Assembly (NCBI RefSeq): GCF_016618195.1
Contig: NZ_CP067099.1
Coordinates: 2,046,001 to 2,110,000 of the forward strand
Length of the DNA: 64,000 bases
Origin: Providencia manganoxydans
GTDB lineage: Bacteria; Pseudomonadota; Gammaproteobacteria; Enterobacterales; Enterobacteriaceae
Direction of reading: 5' to 3'
Position 1 is the stretch's first letter; each line of letters opens with the position of its first letter. Under the pieces are notes generated by a model that saw nothing but the letters and a program-made list of their open reading frames with translations, was not told the DNA's origin and searched no databases. Shown here in pieces: positions 50,367 to 60,116 of this stretch. The translations under genes were made by a program, and so were the position numbers.

Positions 50367-51058
50367 CGGATCCCTCCTTCAACTAACATGATGATTAACA
50401 ACGAGTAGCGAGTGATAGTTTGCAAATAACTATCTTTAGGCGCATTCAGTGTAGTACGTTGACGAATAAGGCGAAAACTACGCATGTCTAACGCAGCGCC
50501 ACGAATGGCTAAATCATTGAGTGTTTGGGTAACTAATGGCAGTAGCACAGCAGGTAAAGAAACTAGTTTCTGCCAAATGTGACCATCAAGAGGTACACCT
50601 CTAGCCAGTTGCGCTTCTTTGATACTGGCTAATTGCCTTTGTAGTTGCTCAATAAATAATAGTGGCCCTGATAACAAATAGGAGAAACTAGGCGGTAAGC
50701 GGCTAGCAAAGAGGGCTCTAATAAAGTTTTCGGTAGGAACGTATTGTAACCATATCTGAGCACTGCTGGCGATCGCTAATAGCCTTAACCATAGGGTCAA
50801 GGCTTTTTCTTGTTGAGTGATCGCAGGGAATGCTCCTGTGATCCAATAACTCAGCCAACCGCTATGGATCAGCCATAATCCACATGCCATGGGTAGCATT
50901 ACCCATACAACAAAACGCCAACGGTGGCGAGCGGCTTTCCAAATCAGTAATAATATCAGTACCAATGCATTCATCACGAGCAATGGCCAGCCAAGGGGTA
51001 ATAATACCACGGTAAAACTGAACCAAACCCATAACGTTAGCGAGGTAAATGGGTGCAT
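50354..51058 (-). CDS. ECF transporter transmembrane T component
   Basis: EcfT-type membrane subunit that joins the ATPases to the substrate binder. From the ATG at 51058 (two bases after the S-component stop) it has 234 residues with about five helices. The coupling helix AQLARGVP near residue 160 carries the A-R-G motif typical of EcfT; a second basic patch, RSFRLIRQRT, is near 210. Very short spacing on both sides indicates an operon. Confidence 0.85.
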   Translation of the reverse strand: MHPFTSLTLWVWFSFTVVLLPLGWPLLVMNALVLILLLIWKAARHRWRFVVWVMLPMACGLWLIHSGWLSYWITGAFPAITQQEKALTLWLRLLAIASSAQIWLQYVPTENFIRALFASRLPPSFSYLLSGPLLFIEQLQRQLASIKEAQLARGVPLDGHIWQKLVSLPAVLLPLVTQTLNDLAIRGAALDMRSFRLIRQRTTLNAPKDSYLQTITRYSLLIIMLVEGGIRWWW

Positions 51059-51060
51059 AT

Positions 51061-51642
51061 TCACCGTACTCTCGCCATATGCGGAAAATTTTGCTGGGCA
51101 CGTAGAGGCAATTGGCGGACTAACAGCCAAGCGACAATGGCCGAAAATATCTTGTCTGTAATATTGGCGCCGAGTACCGTAATCGCCACCGATTCCAATA
51201 AGTTTTCACCGACAGCATGGAAGTAAGCAACAAAAAAGTCAGCACCGCTGCCTGTTGTACCAGCAAATAAATAGGTGCGGATCGGCACTGCAACTAACAT
51301 CAATGCTAAGGTGATGACAACCCCGGAAAGAATGACACGAGGTAACGTGCGAAAGCCCCCAACATGAGCTAATAGACCCGCGCTTAAGCCTATCATCATG
51401 GCAACAGGGGCGAAGGCTGCGGCGATAGGGCCACTTAATAATCCCCACAGTAAATTGGTTAATAAACCCGTTAATACGGCGATCCAAGGGCCTGCAAGTA
51501 ACGCGCAAATAAGTGTGCCGATAGAATCTAAAAATATGGGAAGTTTAATCATTGAGCTAATTTGACCACCGATCATATTAATAGCAATAGAAAAAACGAT
51601 CAGTACCAAGGTACGGCTAGAAAGAATAGGGGATTTTGACAT
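51061..51642 (-). CDS. ECF transporter substrate-binding S component
   Basis: Membrane protein of 193 residues with about six helices that captures the substrate. LPIFLDSIGTLICALLAGP and the following TNLLWGLLSGP fit the ECF S-component group that includes riboflavin-like transporters (Pfam ECF-ribofla_trS, from memory). AAGGATCC is the ribosome site. The substrate may be a vitamin or a nucleoside; no riboswitch is seen upstream to tell. Confidence 0.8.
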   Translation of the reverse strand: MSKSPILSSRTLVLIVFSIAINMIGGQISSMIKLPIFLDSIGTLICALLAGPWIAVLTGLLTNLLWGLLSGPIAAAFAPVAMMIGLSAGLLAHVGGFRTLPRVILSGVVITLALMLVAVPIRTYLFAGTTGSGADFFVAYFHAVGENLLESVAITVLGANITDKIFSAIVAWLLVRQLPLRAQQNFPHMARVR

Positions 51643-51678
51643 GAAAAATTGGATCCTTAGGGATAAAGAATATTGAAT

Positions 51679-52116
51679 TTACTGAGTAAGACGTGCTGAG
51701 ACGACTAACTCTTCATATCCAGATAATTCACAGTTTGCACGGGTAAAGGTGAGATCTTCTAATTCACCAATAATTAACTCTAAAGTCGTTCTAACGGTAC
51801 ATCCAGGCATCATATGACCGCCTTTCATATCACCATTATCATCAGATATTGCTAAATGAAGGTGCTCGCCTTCGGCATCTAATGTGCCAATTAATGAAAC
51901 TATTTCATATTTGCCAATAAATTGTTTTGTTTCATCACGTCCTGCAAATCGTAAATTAACGTTAGTTAAACTTCCGACACATCCGGCAATGAAGGCGGCC
52001 TTTAAATTATTTGATGTAATAAACTGACGTAGAGCAGGTATGACATCTTCTTCGGGACGTAAGCGCAGAGCTAAATAACGTATATTGGAGGAGCCTGACA
52101 GTTGGTGTGTATTCAT
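51679..52116 (-). CDS. PPC-domain (DUF296) protein, first gene of the ECF operon
   Basis: 145-residue single-domain protein of the plants-and-prokaryotes-conserved family. The family metal/His signature is visible: EGEHLHLAISDDNGDMKGGHMMPGCTV (two His in H-L-H and one in GGHMMPG). Such domains form trimers; in plants they accompany AT-hooks, but the bacterial role is unknown. It precedes the S component by 36 bases, so it may act on the imported substrate or sense it. Confidence 0.85.
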   Translation of the reverse strand: MNTHQLSGSSNIRYLALRLRPEEDVIPALRQFITSNNLKAAFIAGCVGSLTNVNLRFAGRDETKQFIGKYEIVSLIGTLDAEGEHLHLAISDDNGDMKGGHMMPGCTVRTTLELIIGELEDLTFTRANCELSGYEELVVSARLTQ

Positions 52117-52474
52117 GTGAATAGCCCTAAACTATATATAATATAAATATGGCATGTTTTATTCATCTGCCAAAATGCTGGAAAATCATAAGTTATGATT
52201 ATTTTATATTTAGATCCGATTATTGTAAGCAACAATCAACGAGATATCAGTAACGAAGTGTTTTCTTTTGCATATACACATAAAATTGCGTTTAATTTTT
52301 GTTAGGGACTAAATCATTAGCTGTAAAATAGTTAGTTTTATTCAAAGGTAGACGAAAATAGGCAGTTGTTATCAATGATTATGGCGTATATAAATAAAAA
52401 TAATTAAATCAATAACCCCGATTTTAGGTTTAAACTGCAATTTAACCCTATATCTGTTTATAAGAGAGGTGACT
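52117..52474. other. 358-base divergent promoter region
   Basis: AT-rich space between the PPC/ECF operon and ypfJ, which diverge. It must hold both promoters; no operator or riboswitch is recognised. Confidence 0.45.
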
Positions 52475-53365
52475 ATGCGTTGGCAAAACCGTCGTCGAAG
52501 CGACAACATTGAAGATAGAAGATCCCAAAATTCATCAACAGGCTTTCGGGGAACTGGCGGTGGGATGCGTATTCCTTTACGGGGGAAAAGTGGCATCGTG
52601 ATCTTAATTGTAATTGTGGTGGCGGGTTATTATGGTGTTGATCTTACTGGATTAGTGACAGGTGAACCAATAGGAAATACCACCTCTCAACAAACACAAC
52701 GAAGCGCGGCCAGCCCGCAAGAAGAACAATTAGCCGATTTTACCTCAGTGATGTTGGCTTCAACAGAAGATGTATGGCAAGCAGAATTTAAGCAAATAGG
52801 TAAGCAATATCAACAGCCTAAATTGGTTATTTATCGTAACGGTACATCGACAGCGTGTGGCCAAGGCCAAGCGTTTATGGGGCCGTTTTATTGCCCAGTA
52901 GATAGTAAAGTCTATATTGACCTTTCATTTTACAATGATATGAAAACAAAACTCGGTGCTGGTGGTGAATTCGCTCAAGGTTATGTTGTAGCTCATGAAA
53001 TTGGTCATCATGTACAACATTTATTAGGCATAGAGCAGCAAGTGAGAAAGTTACAACAGGGTATCAGTGAGAAAGAAGCCAATAAATTGTCAGTGAAATT
53101 AGAACTTCAAGCGGACTGTTTTGCGGGGGTATGGGGACACAATATGGATAAAGAGGGTATCTTGGGCGATGGTGATCTGCAATCGGCTCTTAATGCCGCA
53201 CAAGCAATTGGTGATGACAGGTTACAGCAACAGAGCCAAGGCCGCGTGATCCCTGATAGTTTTACACATGGTACTTCACAACAACGCTATTACTGGTTTA
53301 AAAAAGGTTTTGATACAGGTGATATAAATAGCTGTAATACGTTTTCCGCTCAAAACCAATTTTAA
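52475..53365 (+). CDS. ypfJ: Neutral zinc metallopeptidase-like protein YpfJ
   Basis: 296-residue protein (E. coli YpfJ 287) with one N-terminal membrane helix at about 35-55 and a periplasmic domain. Zinc site HEIGHH near residue 172, third ligand in [10 protein letters not shown]. The start is the ATG at 52475, with GAGGTG before it; M-R-W-Q-N-R-R matches E. coli. Function is not established. Confidence 0.92.
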   Translation: MRWQNRRRSDNIEDRRSQNSSTGFRGTGGGMRIPLRGKSGIVILIVIVVAGYYGVDLTGLVTGEPIGNTTSQQTQRSAASPQEEQLADFTSVMLASTEDVWQAEFKQIGKQYQQPKLVIYRNGTSTACGQGQAFMGPFYCPVDSKVYIDLSFYNDMKTKLGAGGEFAQGYVVAHEIGHHVQHLLGIEQQVRKLQQGISEKEANKLSVKLELQADCFAGVWGHNMDKEGILGDGDLQSALNAAQAIGDDRLQQQSQGRVIPDSFTHGTSQQRYYWFKKGFDTGDINSCNTFSAQNQF

Positions 53366-53482
53366 AGAGCGGTATAAATGAAAGTATCAATAAATAGCAG
53401 GTTAGGTTTGCTTCTTGTATTGTGAGTGAATAACATTAATCGTCTTTTTATTCATTGTTGTTTGTATCACAGGGAATATTGT

Positions 53483-53935
53483 ATGAGTCAAGTTGACCCA
53501 ACTTTGATTATTTTATTGGTTTTAGCTGGCCTTGGGATCATTAGTCATAACATGACGGTAACATTAGCCATGTTATTTTTATTGGTTGTACGTATCACGC
53601 CATTGAACAATTTTTTTCCTTGGGTTGAGAAATATGGGCTGACAATTGGTGTTTTAATACTGACAATCGGGGTCATGGCGCCGATCGCCAGTGGTAAAAT
53701 CTCCGCCCACGATGTGCTTGGATCATTCTTAAATTGGAAATCGATCTTGGCTATTGTCATTGGCATATTGGTTTCTTGGTTGGGAAGCCGTGGCGTAACG
53801 TTAATGTCACATCAACCTTCGACAGTCGCTGGTTTATTGGTTGGTACAGTGATTGGTGTCGCACTGTTTCGAGGGGTACCTGTGGGGCCATTGATTGCCG
53901 CAGGGATCTTGTCATTATTAATTGGTAAATCTTAA
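53483..53935 (+). CDS. DUF441 membrane protein (YeaL family)
   Basis: 150-residue protein with four helices, opening [20 protein letters not shown] and containing [28 protein letters not shown], as in E. coli YeaL (148). I use the ATG at 53483 (AGGGA upstream), not the earlier frame opening. No function known. It lies between ypfJ and tmcA here, a different position from E. coli. Confidence 0.88.
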   Translation: MSQVDPTLIILLVLAGLGIISHNMTVTLAMLFLLVVRITPLNNFFPWVEKYGLTIGVLILTIGVMAPIASGKISAHDVLGSFLNWKSILAIVIGILVSWLGSRGVTLMSHQPSTVAGLLVGTVIGVALFRGVPVGPLIAAGILSLLIGKS

Positions 53936-53942
53936 CCTTAGT

Positions 53943-55937
53943 ATGACTCACTCACTTTCTGAAATTTGTGTACAGCTGAATACCATTGGGCATCGACGCT
54001 TATTCGTCCTATCTGGGGAAACGCAGTGGATTGATGACAAGTTAAATGATATTCGATCATCCATATTAGGTGATTGGATAACTATCTCCCCCTCAATCAG
54101 TCAGGGCCTCGCTGGGAGCCAAGCACACACTTTGTTAGGCCAAGAATTCTTGCATGCTATTTTTGATGCAAGAGAGGGGTTGCATTGTGAAGCCTTAGCA
54201 ATATTAGCAGGTACCTTGAAAGCGGGCAGTCTATTGGTTCTGTGTACGCCTCCACAAAATCAATGGGCGGTTACGCCGGATAATGACAGTTTACGTTGGA
54301 ATGAACAGGGAGGTATGATTGCGACCCCTAATTTTGTTCATCACTTACAGCGGACAATTAATCTACAGTCTGAGGTTTTAATTTGGCAACAAGGTGATGA
54401 GCCTCATTTTTGTTTATTGCAAGATGATTCACCTTGGCAACCACCATCAGGTCAAGCGACACCTGCACAGCAACACGCACTAGAACAGCTATTATCAGCC
54501 GATCTAGGGGTTTGGGGGGTAATTGCATCGCGAGGAAGAGGGAAATCAACCCTTGCAGGCATGTTGATCCGTGGTTGGCAAGGCGAATGTTGGTGTTGCG
54601 CACCATCAAGAGCAGCAACACAAACACTCGAACAATATGCGGGAAATTCCTTGGTGTTTTGGTCGCCTGATGAATTACTTCACTACTGCAATAGCGGTGG
54701 AGAGATAAGTGCAGATTGGCTAGTTATTGATGAAGCTGCGGCAATACCGAATTATATTTTGCGTCAGTTAATTGAGTATTTTCCGCGTGTTTTATTGACC
54801 ACAACGGTTGATGGCTATGAGGGAACGGGGCGTGGTTTTATCAACAAATTTTGTGCGCAATTAAAGAATTTTACGGCACTTGAATTAAATGAGCCCATTC
54901 GCTGGGCGATGAATGATCCGCTTGAATCATGGATAAATCAGGCTCTGTTACTGGAAGAACCTCAAAGTCGCGAAAAACGCTCGTTATTATGGCAAATTGG
55001 CTCTGTAACTCAACAGCAACTTATTAGCCAACCTAGGCAATTACAGCGTTTCTATGGGTTATTGACCAGTGCTCACTATCGAACATCACCGCTTGATTTA
55101 CGTCGTTTGCTTGATGCAAGTCGCCAGCAATTTAAAATAGTCAAATCAGATACAGATCTTATTGGTGCCCTATGGATGGTGGAAGAAGGGGGACTAGAAA
55201 GTGAGTTAAGTTGGCAAATATGGGCGGGTATTCGTCGACCTAGAGGTAATTTAGTCGTCCAGTCGCTGGCGGCACATAGCTATTTTCCAGAAGCAGCCGA
55301 AATGTTTTCACAGCGAGTGATGCGGATCGCAGTTGAAGCCAGTTATCGCAGGCAAAAAATAGGTTTGCAACTCCTTGAGCAACAAAGACTCACCGCTATC
55401 AACCAAGGCGCTGATTTTTTGTCGGTGAGCTTTGGGCTCACCCCCGAATTACTGTGTTTTTGGCAGTGTGCAGGTTATCAATTAATACGTATAGGAAGTC
55501 ATTTAGAGGCAAGTAGCGGTTGCTATACGGCGATGGCGATTTTACCACTATCTTTATCAGCTAAGGCGTTATGTGATAAAGCAACAAATTATTTATCCAG
55601 AGATATTTTTTGGCGTAATGATCTTGATGCTTTTAATTTAACGATAAGTGAGCAGCAACAGCTGATGGAAGCGGATTGGCTTGAATTAGTTGGATTTGCC
55701 TACTATCACCGACCTTTAGCTGCGAGTTGTGCGGCAATACAGCGTTTACTCCTTGAATATAAAGAGTCGTTGCCGCTGTTATCACTACATTTCCATGCAA
55801 ATTATTCTATAAATGAAATTTGCCAACAATGGGGCCTTATGGGGCAAAAAGCGTGGTTGAAGCAAGCGAGAGCAGAAGTTAGAGATGTGATCCTACATCA
55901 ACGCCCTGAGCTTGTTATGACTGTCGCGATACCCTAA
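53943..55937 (+). CDS. tmcA: tRNA(Met) cytidine-34 acetyltransferase TmcA
   Basis: Makes N4-acetylcytidine at the wobble base of elongator tRNA(Met), using acetyl-CoA and ATP/GTP. About 664 residues (E. coli 671). An N-terminal DUF1726 domain, a RecD-like helicase with Walker A GRGKSTL (about 195) and DEAAAIP (about 270), a GNAT domain (SRLRIAVEASYRRQKIGLQLL-like region near 465) and a tRNA-binding tail. The start at 53943 has a weak ribosome site and follows the DUF441 stop by seven bases. Confidence 0.94.
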   Translation: MTHSLSEICVQLNTIGHRRLFVLSGETQWIDDKLNDIRSSILGDWITISPSISQGLAGSQAHTLLGQEFLHAIFDAREGLHCEALAILAGTLKAGSLLVLCTPPQNQWAVTPDNDSLRWNEQGGMIATPNFVHHLQRTINLQSEVLIWQQGDEPHFCLLQDDSPWQPPSGQATPAQQHALEQLLSADLGVWGVIASRGRGKSTLAGMLIRGWQGECWCCAPSRAATQTLEQYAGNSLVFWSPDELLHYCNSGGEISADWLVIDEAAAIPNYILRQLIEYFPRVLLTTTVDGYEGTGRGFINKFCAQLKNFTALELNEPIRWAMNDPLESWINQALLLEEPQSREKRSLLWQIGSVTQQQLISQPRQLQRFYGLLTSAHYRTSPLDLRRLLDASRQQFKIVKSDTDLIGALWMVEEGGLESELSWQIWAGIRRPRGNLVVQSLAAHSYFPEAAEMFSQRVMRIAVEASYRRQKIGLQLLEQQRLTAINQGADFLSVSFGLTPELLCFWQCAGYQLIRIGSHLEASSGCYTAMAILPLSLSAKALCDKATNYLSRDIFWRNDLDAFNLTISEQQQLMEADWLELVGFAYYHRPLAASCAAIQRLLLEYKESLPLLSLHFHANYSINEICQQWGLMGQKAWLKQARAEVRDVILHQRPELVMTVAIP

Positions 55938-56051
55938 ATAACTCGAAGCGTTGTTAGGTACCAATTCAACGAGTCATTGGCAGCTTAGATAAGACGGTGA
56001 CTGAGGCAAGTAACAAAGCGCTATCTTGAACGATGATGGGTAGAAAAAGGA

Positions 56052-56243
56052 TTATTTTTTCTGGTCTTTTGGCCAGTCGTCGTCCTCATCCCAAAGGTGG
56101 TTATTATCTTTATGAGGGGGGATATCTGGTTTATTATCAAGGAACTTTTTATGATCGACTTTCATCATGTCTTTGATCGAGTTCCAGATGACGCCGACTA
56201 AAATCAGAATGATCACCCACCAATAGTCTGCTAGCCAATGCAT
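56052..56243 (-). CDS. ypfN: UPF0370 small membrane protein YpfN
   Basis: 63 residues: one helix ([21 protein letters not shown]) and an acidic, proline-rich tail ([31 protein letters not shown]), collinear with E. coli YpfN (66). It sits between tmcA and the dapE cluster, as in E. coli. Function unknown. Confidence 0.93.
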   Translation of the reverse strand: MHWLADYWWVIILILVGVIWNSIKDMMKVDHKKFLDNKPDIPPHKDNNHLWDEDDDWPKDQKK

Positions 56244-56271
56244 ATGTTATTTCCCATGTGTATTAATGTTG

Positions 56272-56412
56272 TATACTCGTCATACTTCAAGTTGCAGCGC
56301 TGTTCGTTGAGGTATAGTGATACGCTTAGCTAGCTGGGTCACAGAGTTTATTTATGCTCCCCATCTATCTTCGCTTATCGCCTAGCCGCGCCTCGGATGA
56401 TTTAGAGTATAG
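56272..56412 (+). repeat. Dispersed palindromic repeat, longest copy
   Basis: Arms TATACTCGTCATACTTCAAG and GGATGATTTAGAGTATAG with GTTGCAGC beside the left arm; the middle contains GTCACAGAGTTTATTTATGC and resembles the copy at 59249. It lies between divergent ypfN and ybaN. Confidence 0.85.
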
Positions 56413-56474
56413 ATTTATTGCCAATCGTATATTTCATGATTTAAACATATTTTAAAGTGAAGGGGAGAGCCATT

Positions 56475-56852
56475 TTGAATATAAAAAAGGGATTTTTAAT
56501 TCTAATGGGTTGGACTGCTGTAATATTAGCCTGTTTAGGTGTGGTACTGCCTGTATTACCAACAACACCATTTTTATTGTTAGCAGCTTGGTGTTTTTCT
56601 CGTTCGTCTCCACGTTTTCATCACTGGTTATTGTATCGCTCATGGTTTGGTAGTTATATTCGCCATTGGCAGACATATAAAGGGCTACCTAAAGGCGCGA
56701 AACCGAAAGCGTTCATCGTCATCTTAGTGACGTTTACTATTTCAATTTGGGTGGTCAGTTTTTGGTGGTTAAAATTGGGATTGTTTGCTCTGTTGTGCTG
56801 GTTATTGATTTTTATGTATCGCTTACCCGTAGTCGACAAACCAACGGTTTAA
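56475..56852 (+). CDS. ybaN: DUF454 membrane protein YbaN
   Basis: 125 residues with three helices. VLPVLPTTPFLLLAAWCFSRSSPRFHHWLLYRSWFGSYIRHW matches the family. I prefer the TTG at 56475, with AAGGGGAG seven bases before it; a GTG six codons upstream overlaps that site. E. coli YbaN is 125 residues. Function unknown; a link to heme/iron has been suggested for relatives, but I see no support here. Confidence 0.9.
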   Translation: MNIKKGFLILMGWTAVILACLGVVLPVLPTTPFLLLAAWCFSRSSPRFHHWLLYRSWFGSYIRHWQTYKGLPKGAKPKAFIVILVTFTISIWVVSFWWLKLGLFALLCWLLIFMYRLPVVDKPTV

Positions 56853-56872
56853 AGCGCCTTTATTGGCGCTTT
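56851..56872. terminator. Bidirectional terminator between ybaN and the M15 peptidase
   Basis: AAAGCGCC/GGCGCTTT perfect stem with a 6-base loop, overlapping the ybaN stop codon. Confidence 0.7.
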
Positions 56873-56877
56873 AAGTG

Positions 56878-57546
56878 TTATTCAGGCACTTTAATATAGC
56901 GATTAAACACATACTCTATATTGGCTAATAACCATGTTTTACCCAAAATTTCTTCCTGTTGCAGAACTGATGCGATCACATTGGGGGTAAGTAGCTGTTC
57001 TGCTTCATGGGATAAGGGCCAATAGCTGATATGCCACGGTTCATAAGCAACCCCTGCATCTTTAGCCGTAAAAGGGCGATAAAAATCATAAGTCGCCATA
57101 TTGTCGGTTAACCACTGATTTAGCTCAGCAAAATAACCACCATCCTCGTATTCCCAAGGCTCTAATTGCAATGATTGATCTGCTGGTAGCCGTAATGGGT
57201 CATAAACATCAATTTCAGTTCCCCAATGATGGCGGCTGGCGCCCGGCAGCGCAGACCAATGCAAGATCGCTTCGCACAATTCACCTTCGGTTAATAACGC
57301 GATATCGAGAGGTTGGCTTTGTTTATCAAGAACCGGACGTTTACCAACAAATTTTTCATTCCAGATGAGCTGCTGACGTGAAAAATCACGAAAAGCACTG
57401 GCTGATTGTAGCTTGAAACCCGCTTTAGCAGCCGCTTGCTGCATAGCTAAGAAAGCCTTAGTCGCATTAAATTGTAGGCGGTGATTACCGCCTAAAGTGA
57501 CGAGATGATCGGTTGATCGGCCCGTTAGCATCTCTATTGAAATCAT
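56878..57546 (-). CDS. M15-family D-Ala-D-Ala carboxypeptidase-like protein
   Basis: 222 residues without a signal peptide. Zinc motifs of the VanY/M15B group: [13 protein letters not shown] (His and Asp ligands) near residue 105 and [11 protein letters not shown] (catalytic Glu region and third ligand His) near 170. The ATG overlaps the dapE stop by four bases (ATGA), so the two are translated together. Lack of a signal suggests it acts on wall peptides recycled to the cytoplasm; this is inference. Confidence 0.82.
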   Translation of the reverse strand: MISIEMLTGRSTDHLVTLGGNHRLQFNATKAFLAMQQAAAKAGFKLQSASAFRDFSRQQLIWNEKFVGKRPVLDKQSQPLDIALLTEGELCEAILHWSALPGASRHHWGTEIDVYDPLRLPADQSLQLEPWEYEDGGYFAELNQWLTDNMATYDFYRPFTAKDAGVAYEPWHISYWPLSHEAEQLLTPNVIASVLQQEEILGKTWLLANIEYVFNRYIKVPE

Positions 57547-58673
57547 AGTAATAGGAGCTCCATAATTCGTTCATAAATCCGTGCCAGCTGCTGTAAGTCA
57601 TCGACACTAACGCATTCATCAACCTTATGAATGGTAGCATTGAGAGGGCCTAGTTCAATGACTTGAGCCCCCATTTGAGCGATAAAACGACCATCAGATG
57701 TTCCACCGCTGGTGGAAAGCTCTGTATTACGGTTGGTTAACTCACTAATGGCTTGGACGGTTGCATCAACCAGTTTCCCTGTACGCGTTAAAAAAGGTTG
57801 TCCTGAAAGAGACCAAACTAACTCATATTTTAATTGATGACGTTCGAGCATGCTTTTAACTCGCTCGCGGATCATCGTATCGGTGAGTTCTGTACTAAAG
57901 CGAAAGTTAAACTGAATAAAAAACTCACCCGGTATGACATTATTAGCCCCAGTTCCTGCTTGAACATTCGCAATTTGCATACTGGTGGCAGGGAAAAATT
58001 CATTGCCTTCATCCCATTGCGTTGAGACCAACTCTTGTAGAAACGCGGTGGCTCGATGTACAGGGTTATCGGCGAGATGGGGGTAAGCAACGTGCCCCTG
58101 TGTACCTAAAATGGTCAAATTAGCGGTAATTGAACCACGGCGGCCATTTTTCACCATATCACCTAGCTGAGACTGGCTAGATGGTTCTCCAACCAAGCAA
58201 TAGTCCAGTCGCTCATTACGTTGCATAAGTGCTTCAACCACTTTAACTGTACCATTTGTGGCCTTTGCTTCTTCATCAGAGGTTATTAAAAAAGCAAGGC
58301 GACCGGTGTGGCTAGGATGTTTGGCAACAAAACGCTCTGCGGCAACCACCATTGCGGCGATGGAGCCTTTCATATCAGCTGCACCACGGCCGTATAGATG
58401 TTGGTTAATAATTGTTGGGGTGAAAGGTGGCGTTTTCCATTTAGCGGGATCGCCAGCAGGAACCACATCGGTATGACCGGCAAATGCTAACGTTTCTCCT
58501 GAGTGGCCGCGGTGAGCCCAAAAATTAAGTGTATCGCCATAAGGCATTTCTTCAATGGTAAAGCCAATCTTTTTTAGGCGTTCAATGATTAGTGCCTGAC
58601 AACCTTGATCATCGGGGCTAATTGAAGGACGAGCAATCAGATCTTGGGATAGTTGTATTACAGGGCAATCCAT
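57543..58673 (-). CDS. dapE: Succinyl-diaminopimelate desuccinylase DapE
   Basis: Removes succinate in the lysine/DAP pathway. It is 376 residues (E. coli 375). Di-zinc site: His and Asp in [12 protein letters not shown] (about 66-77), Asp in [10 protein letters not shown] (about 99), Glu pair in TSDEEAKA (about 134), and a His near the end ([10 protein letters not shown]). GGAG lies before the ATG. It is in a unit yffB-dapE-M15. Confidence 0.96.
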   Translation of the reverse strand: MDCPVIQLSQDLIARPSISPDDQGCQALIIERLKKIGFTIEEMPYGDTLNFWAHRGHSGETLAFAGHTDVVPAGDPAKWKTPPFTPTIINQHLYGRGAADMKGSIAAMVVAAERFVAKHPSHTGRLAFLITSDEEAKATNGTVKVVEALMQRNERLDYCLVGEPSSQSQLGDMVKNGRRGSITANLTILGTQGHVAYPHLADNPVHRATAFLQELVSTQWDEGNEFFPATSMQIANVQAGTGANNVIPGEFFIQFNFRFSTELTDTMIRERVKSMLERHQLKYELVWSLSGQPFLTRTGKLVDATVQAISELTNRNTELSTSGGTSDGRFIAQMGAQVIELGPLNATIHKVDECVSVDDLQQLARIYERIMELLLL

Positions 58674-58687
58674 CGTTAGGCTCCGAC

Positions 58688-59059
58688 TTATTGAGTAAAT
58701 TGTTGATATTCATCAGCGGAGAAACCGATAAGGTAACGCTTATCAGCAGAAACAAGGATAGGGCGTTTGATCATTGCGGGCTCAGCCAGTAATACTTTTT
58801 TGGCGCTGTTATCATCAATAACCGCATTTTTTTGTTCATCGCTCAGTTTACGCCATGTTGTTCCTCTTTTATTGACAAGGACTTCCCAACCAAGGTGGGC
58901 GATAAATGTTGATAATAATGCATCATCAATACCATCAACACGATAGTCATGGAATTGATAACTAATGTTATTTTCTTCCAAATAGCGACGTGCCTTTTTA
59001 ATGGTGTCACAATTTTTAATGCCATACATAATGTAAGGTGTTGATGCGGTGTTTGACAT
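58688..59059 (-). CDS. yffB: ArsC-family protein YffB
   Basis: 123-residue thioredoxin-fold protein. Cys17 in [16 protein letters not shown] is the conserved nucleophile. E. coli YffB lies upstream of dapE in the same way. It probably does not reduce arsenate; the substrate is unknown. GGAAAAC is the ribosome site. Confidence 0.92.
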   Translation of the reverse strand: MSNTASTPYIMYGIKNCDTIKKARRYLEENNISYQFHDYRVDGIDDALLSTFIAHLGWEVLVNKRGTTWRKLSDEQKNAVIDDNSAKKVLLAEPAMIKRPILVSADKRYLIGFSADEYQQFTQ

Positions 59060-59248
59060 GGAGTTTTCCTTTACTGACTAACGGTTAGTCATACATAATG
59101 CGTTAAAATTCAATCATGATCTACCCTTTCTATCTATTGTCTATGCAGTAGGTAAAATTTAATCTAATGATTAAAATAACGTTAACTTAAGTTATTATCG
59201 TATTATTAAGGGAGGTATATAAACAATATTTGTATTATACGGTGACAA

Positions 59249-59378
59249 CTATACTCGTCATACTTCAAGATGCAGGGTTGTTGACTGCACTCAGCTAGCC
59301 GAATCACATAGTTCATCTATACTCCCCGTCTATCTTCACTTGTCGCCTACCTGCAACTCGAATTATTTAGAGTATATA
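59249..59378 (+). repeat. Dispersed palindromic repeat, reference long copy
   Basis: Left arm TATACTCGTCATACTTCAAG then ATGCAG; right arm CTGCAACTCGAATTATTTAG then AGTATA. The arms are imperfect inverted repeats of about 26 bases, and the middle adds CATAGTTCATCTATACTCCC. At least eight related copies lie in this window, all between genes. It has no ORF, so it is not a transposon by itself. Confidence 0.88.
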
Positions 59379-59481
59379 TCTTTATTGATGATTTTACTTA
59401 TCAAGAAAATATAAAGGATAGCGATTTCTTCGCTACAAGGATTAATTTATTAGCATGCTTATTTTTATCTTATTAATAATA

Positions 59482-60102
59482 TTACTTTGAACGCATATAG
59501 ATTAAACTTGCTTCTAATCGTGAACGTACATTTAATTTTTTTAGCATGTTACGAATATGCACCTTGACTGTTTCTTCCGAAATAAAAAGTAATTTAGAAA
59601 TTTCTTTGTTTTTTAAACCCGTTGCCATTTCATGCAGTATTTCACTTTCTCGTCTAGTGAGAGACGATAATGGATCATAAGTTTGATGGCGATTAATTAA
59701 GCATTGATAAACCTTTTCGCTAAAAACATGGTGCCCTTCAGCTGCTTTGCGCATGCTATTTATGAGCATATCAAGCTCACTATTTTTGAGTAAATACCCT
59801 TGTGCACCTGCATCAATGGCATTATAAATATCTGTTTTAGTAGATGAAAAAGATAAAACAAGTAAATATGATTTAATGCAGCGCTTGCGTAGTAACCTAA
59901 TGGTTTCAAAGGTCTTTGTGCCGTAAAGGTTCGTATCGATAAGGATCATGTCAGGTTGCAGCTTATCAGCGATATTGAGGGCATCAGAGGCGTTACCGCT
60001 CTCAGCGGCAATAACAAAGAGCTCATCTGAACCCATAAGATGTCGTAGCCCATAGCGGAAAAGAGGGTGTTCATCAATGATCATGACTGTTTGAGGGGAC
60101 AT
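59482..60102 (-). CDS. Orphan NarL/FixJ-type response regulator
   Basis: 206 residues: a receiver domain (about 5-118) with acidic pocket IIDEHP, phospho-acceptor Asp in ILIDTNLYG and Lys in GYLLKNSEL, then a LuxR-type HTH (LTRRESEILHEMATGLKNKEISKLLF and EETVKVHIRNMLKKLNVRSR). It resembles NarP/NarL most, but the receiver is divergent (D-E in place of the usual D-D pair). No kinase gene is adjacent. Repeat elements flank it on both sides. GGAAAAG is the ribosome site. Confidence 0.85.
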   Translation of the reverse strand: MSPQTVMIIDEHPLFRYGLRHLMGSDELFVIAAESGNASDALNIADKLQPDMILIDTNLYGTKTFETIRLLRKRCIKSYLLVLSFSSTKTDIYNAIDAGAQGYLLKNSELDMLINSMRKAAEGHHVFSEKVYQCLINRHQTYDPLSSLTRRESEILHEMATGLKNKEISKLLFISEETVKVHIRNMLKKLNVRSRLEASLIYMRSK

Positions 60103-60116
60103 AATAGCTTTTCCTT

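Noticed and set aside
55938..56051. A ninth copy of the palindromic repeat, or the small gene ypfM
   Set aside because: Only a faint match to one arm (AAATAACTCGAAGC), and no ORF resembling the 19-residue YpfM.
59249..59378. ERIC or REP element identity for the repeats
   Set aside because: The sequence does not match the ERIC core or REP palindromes that I know.
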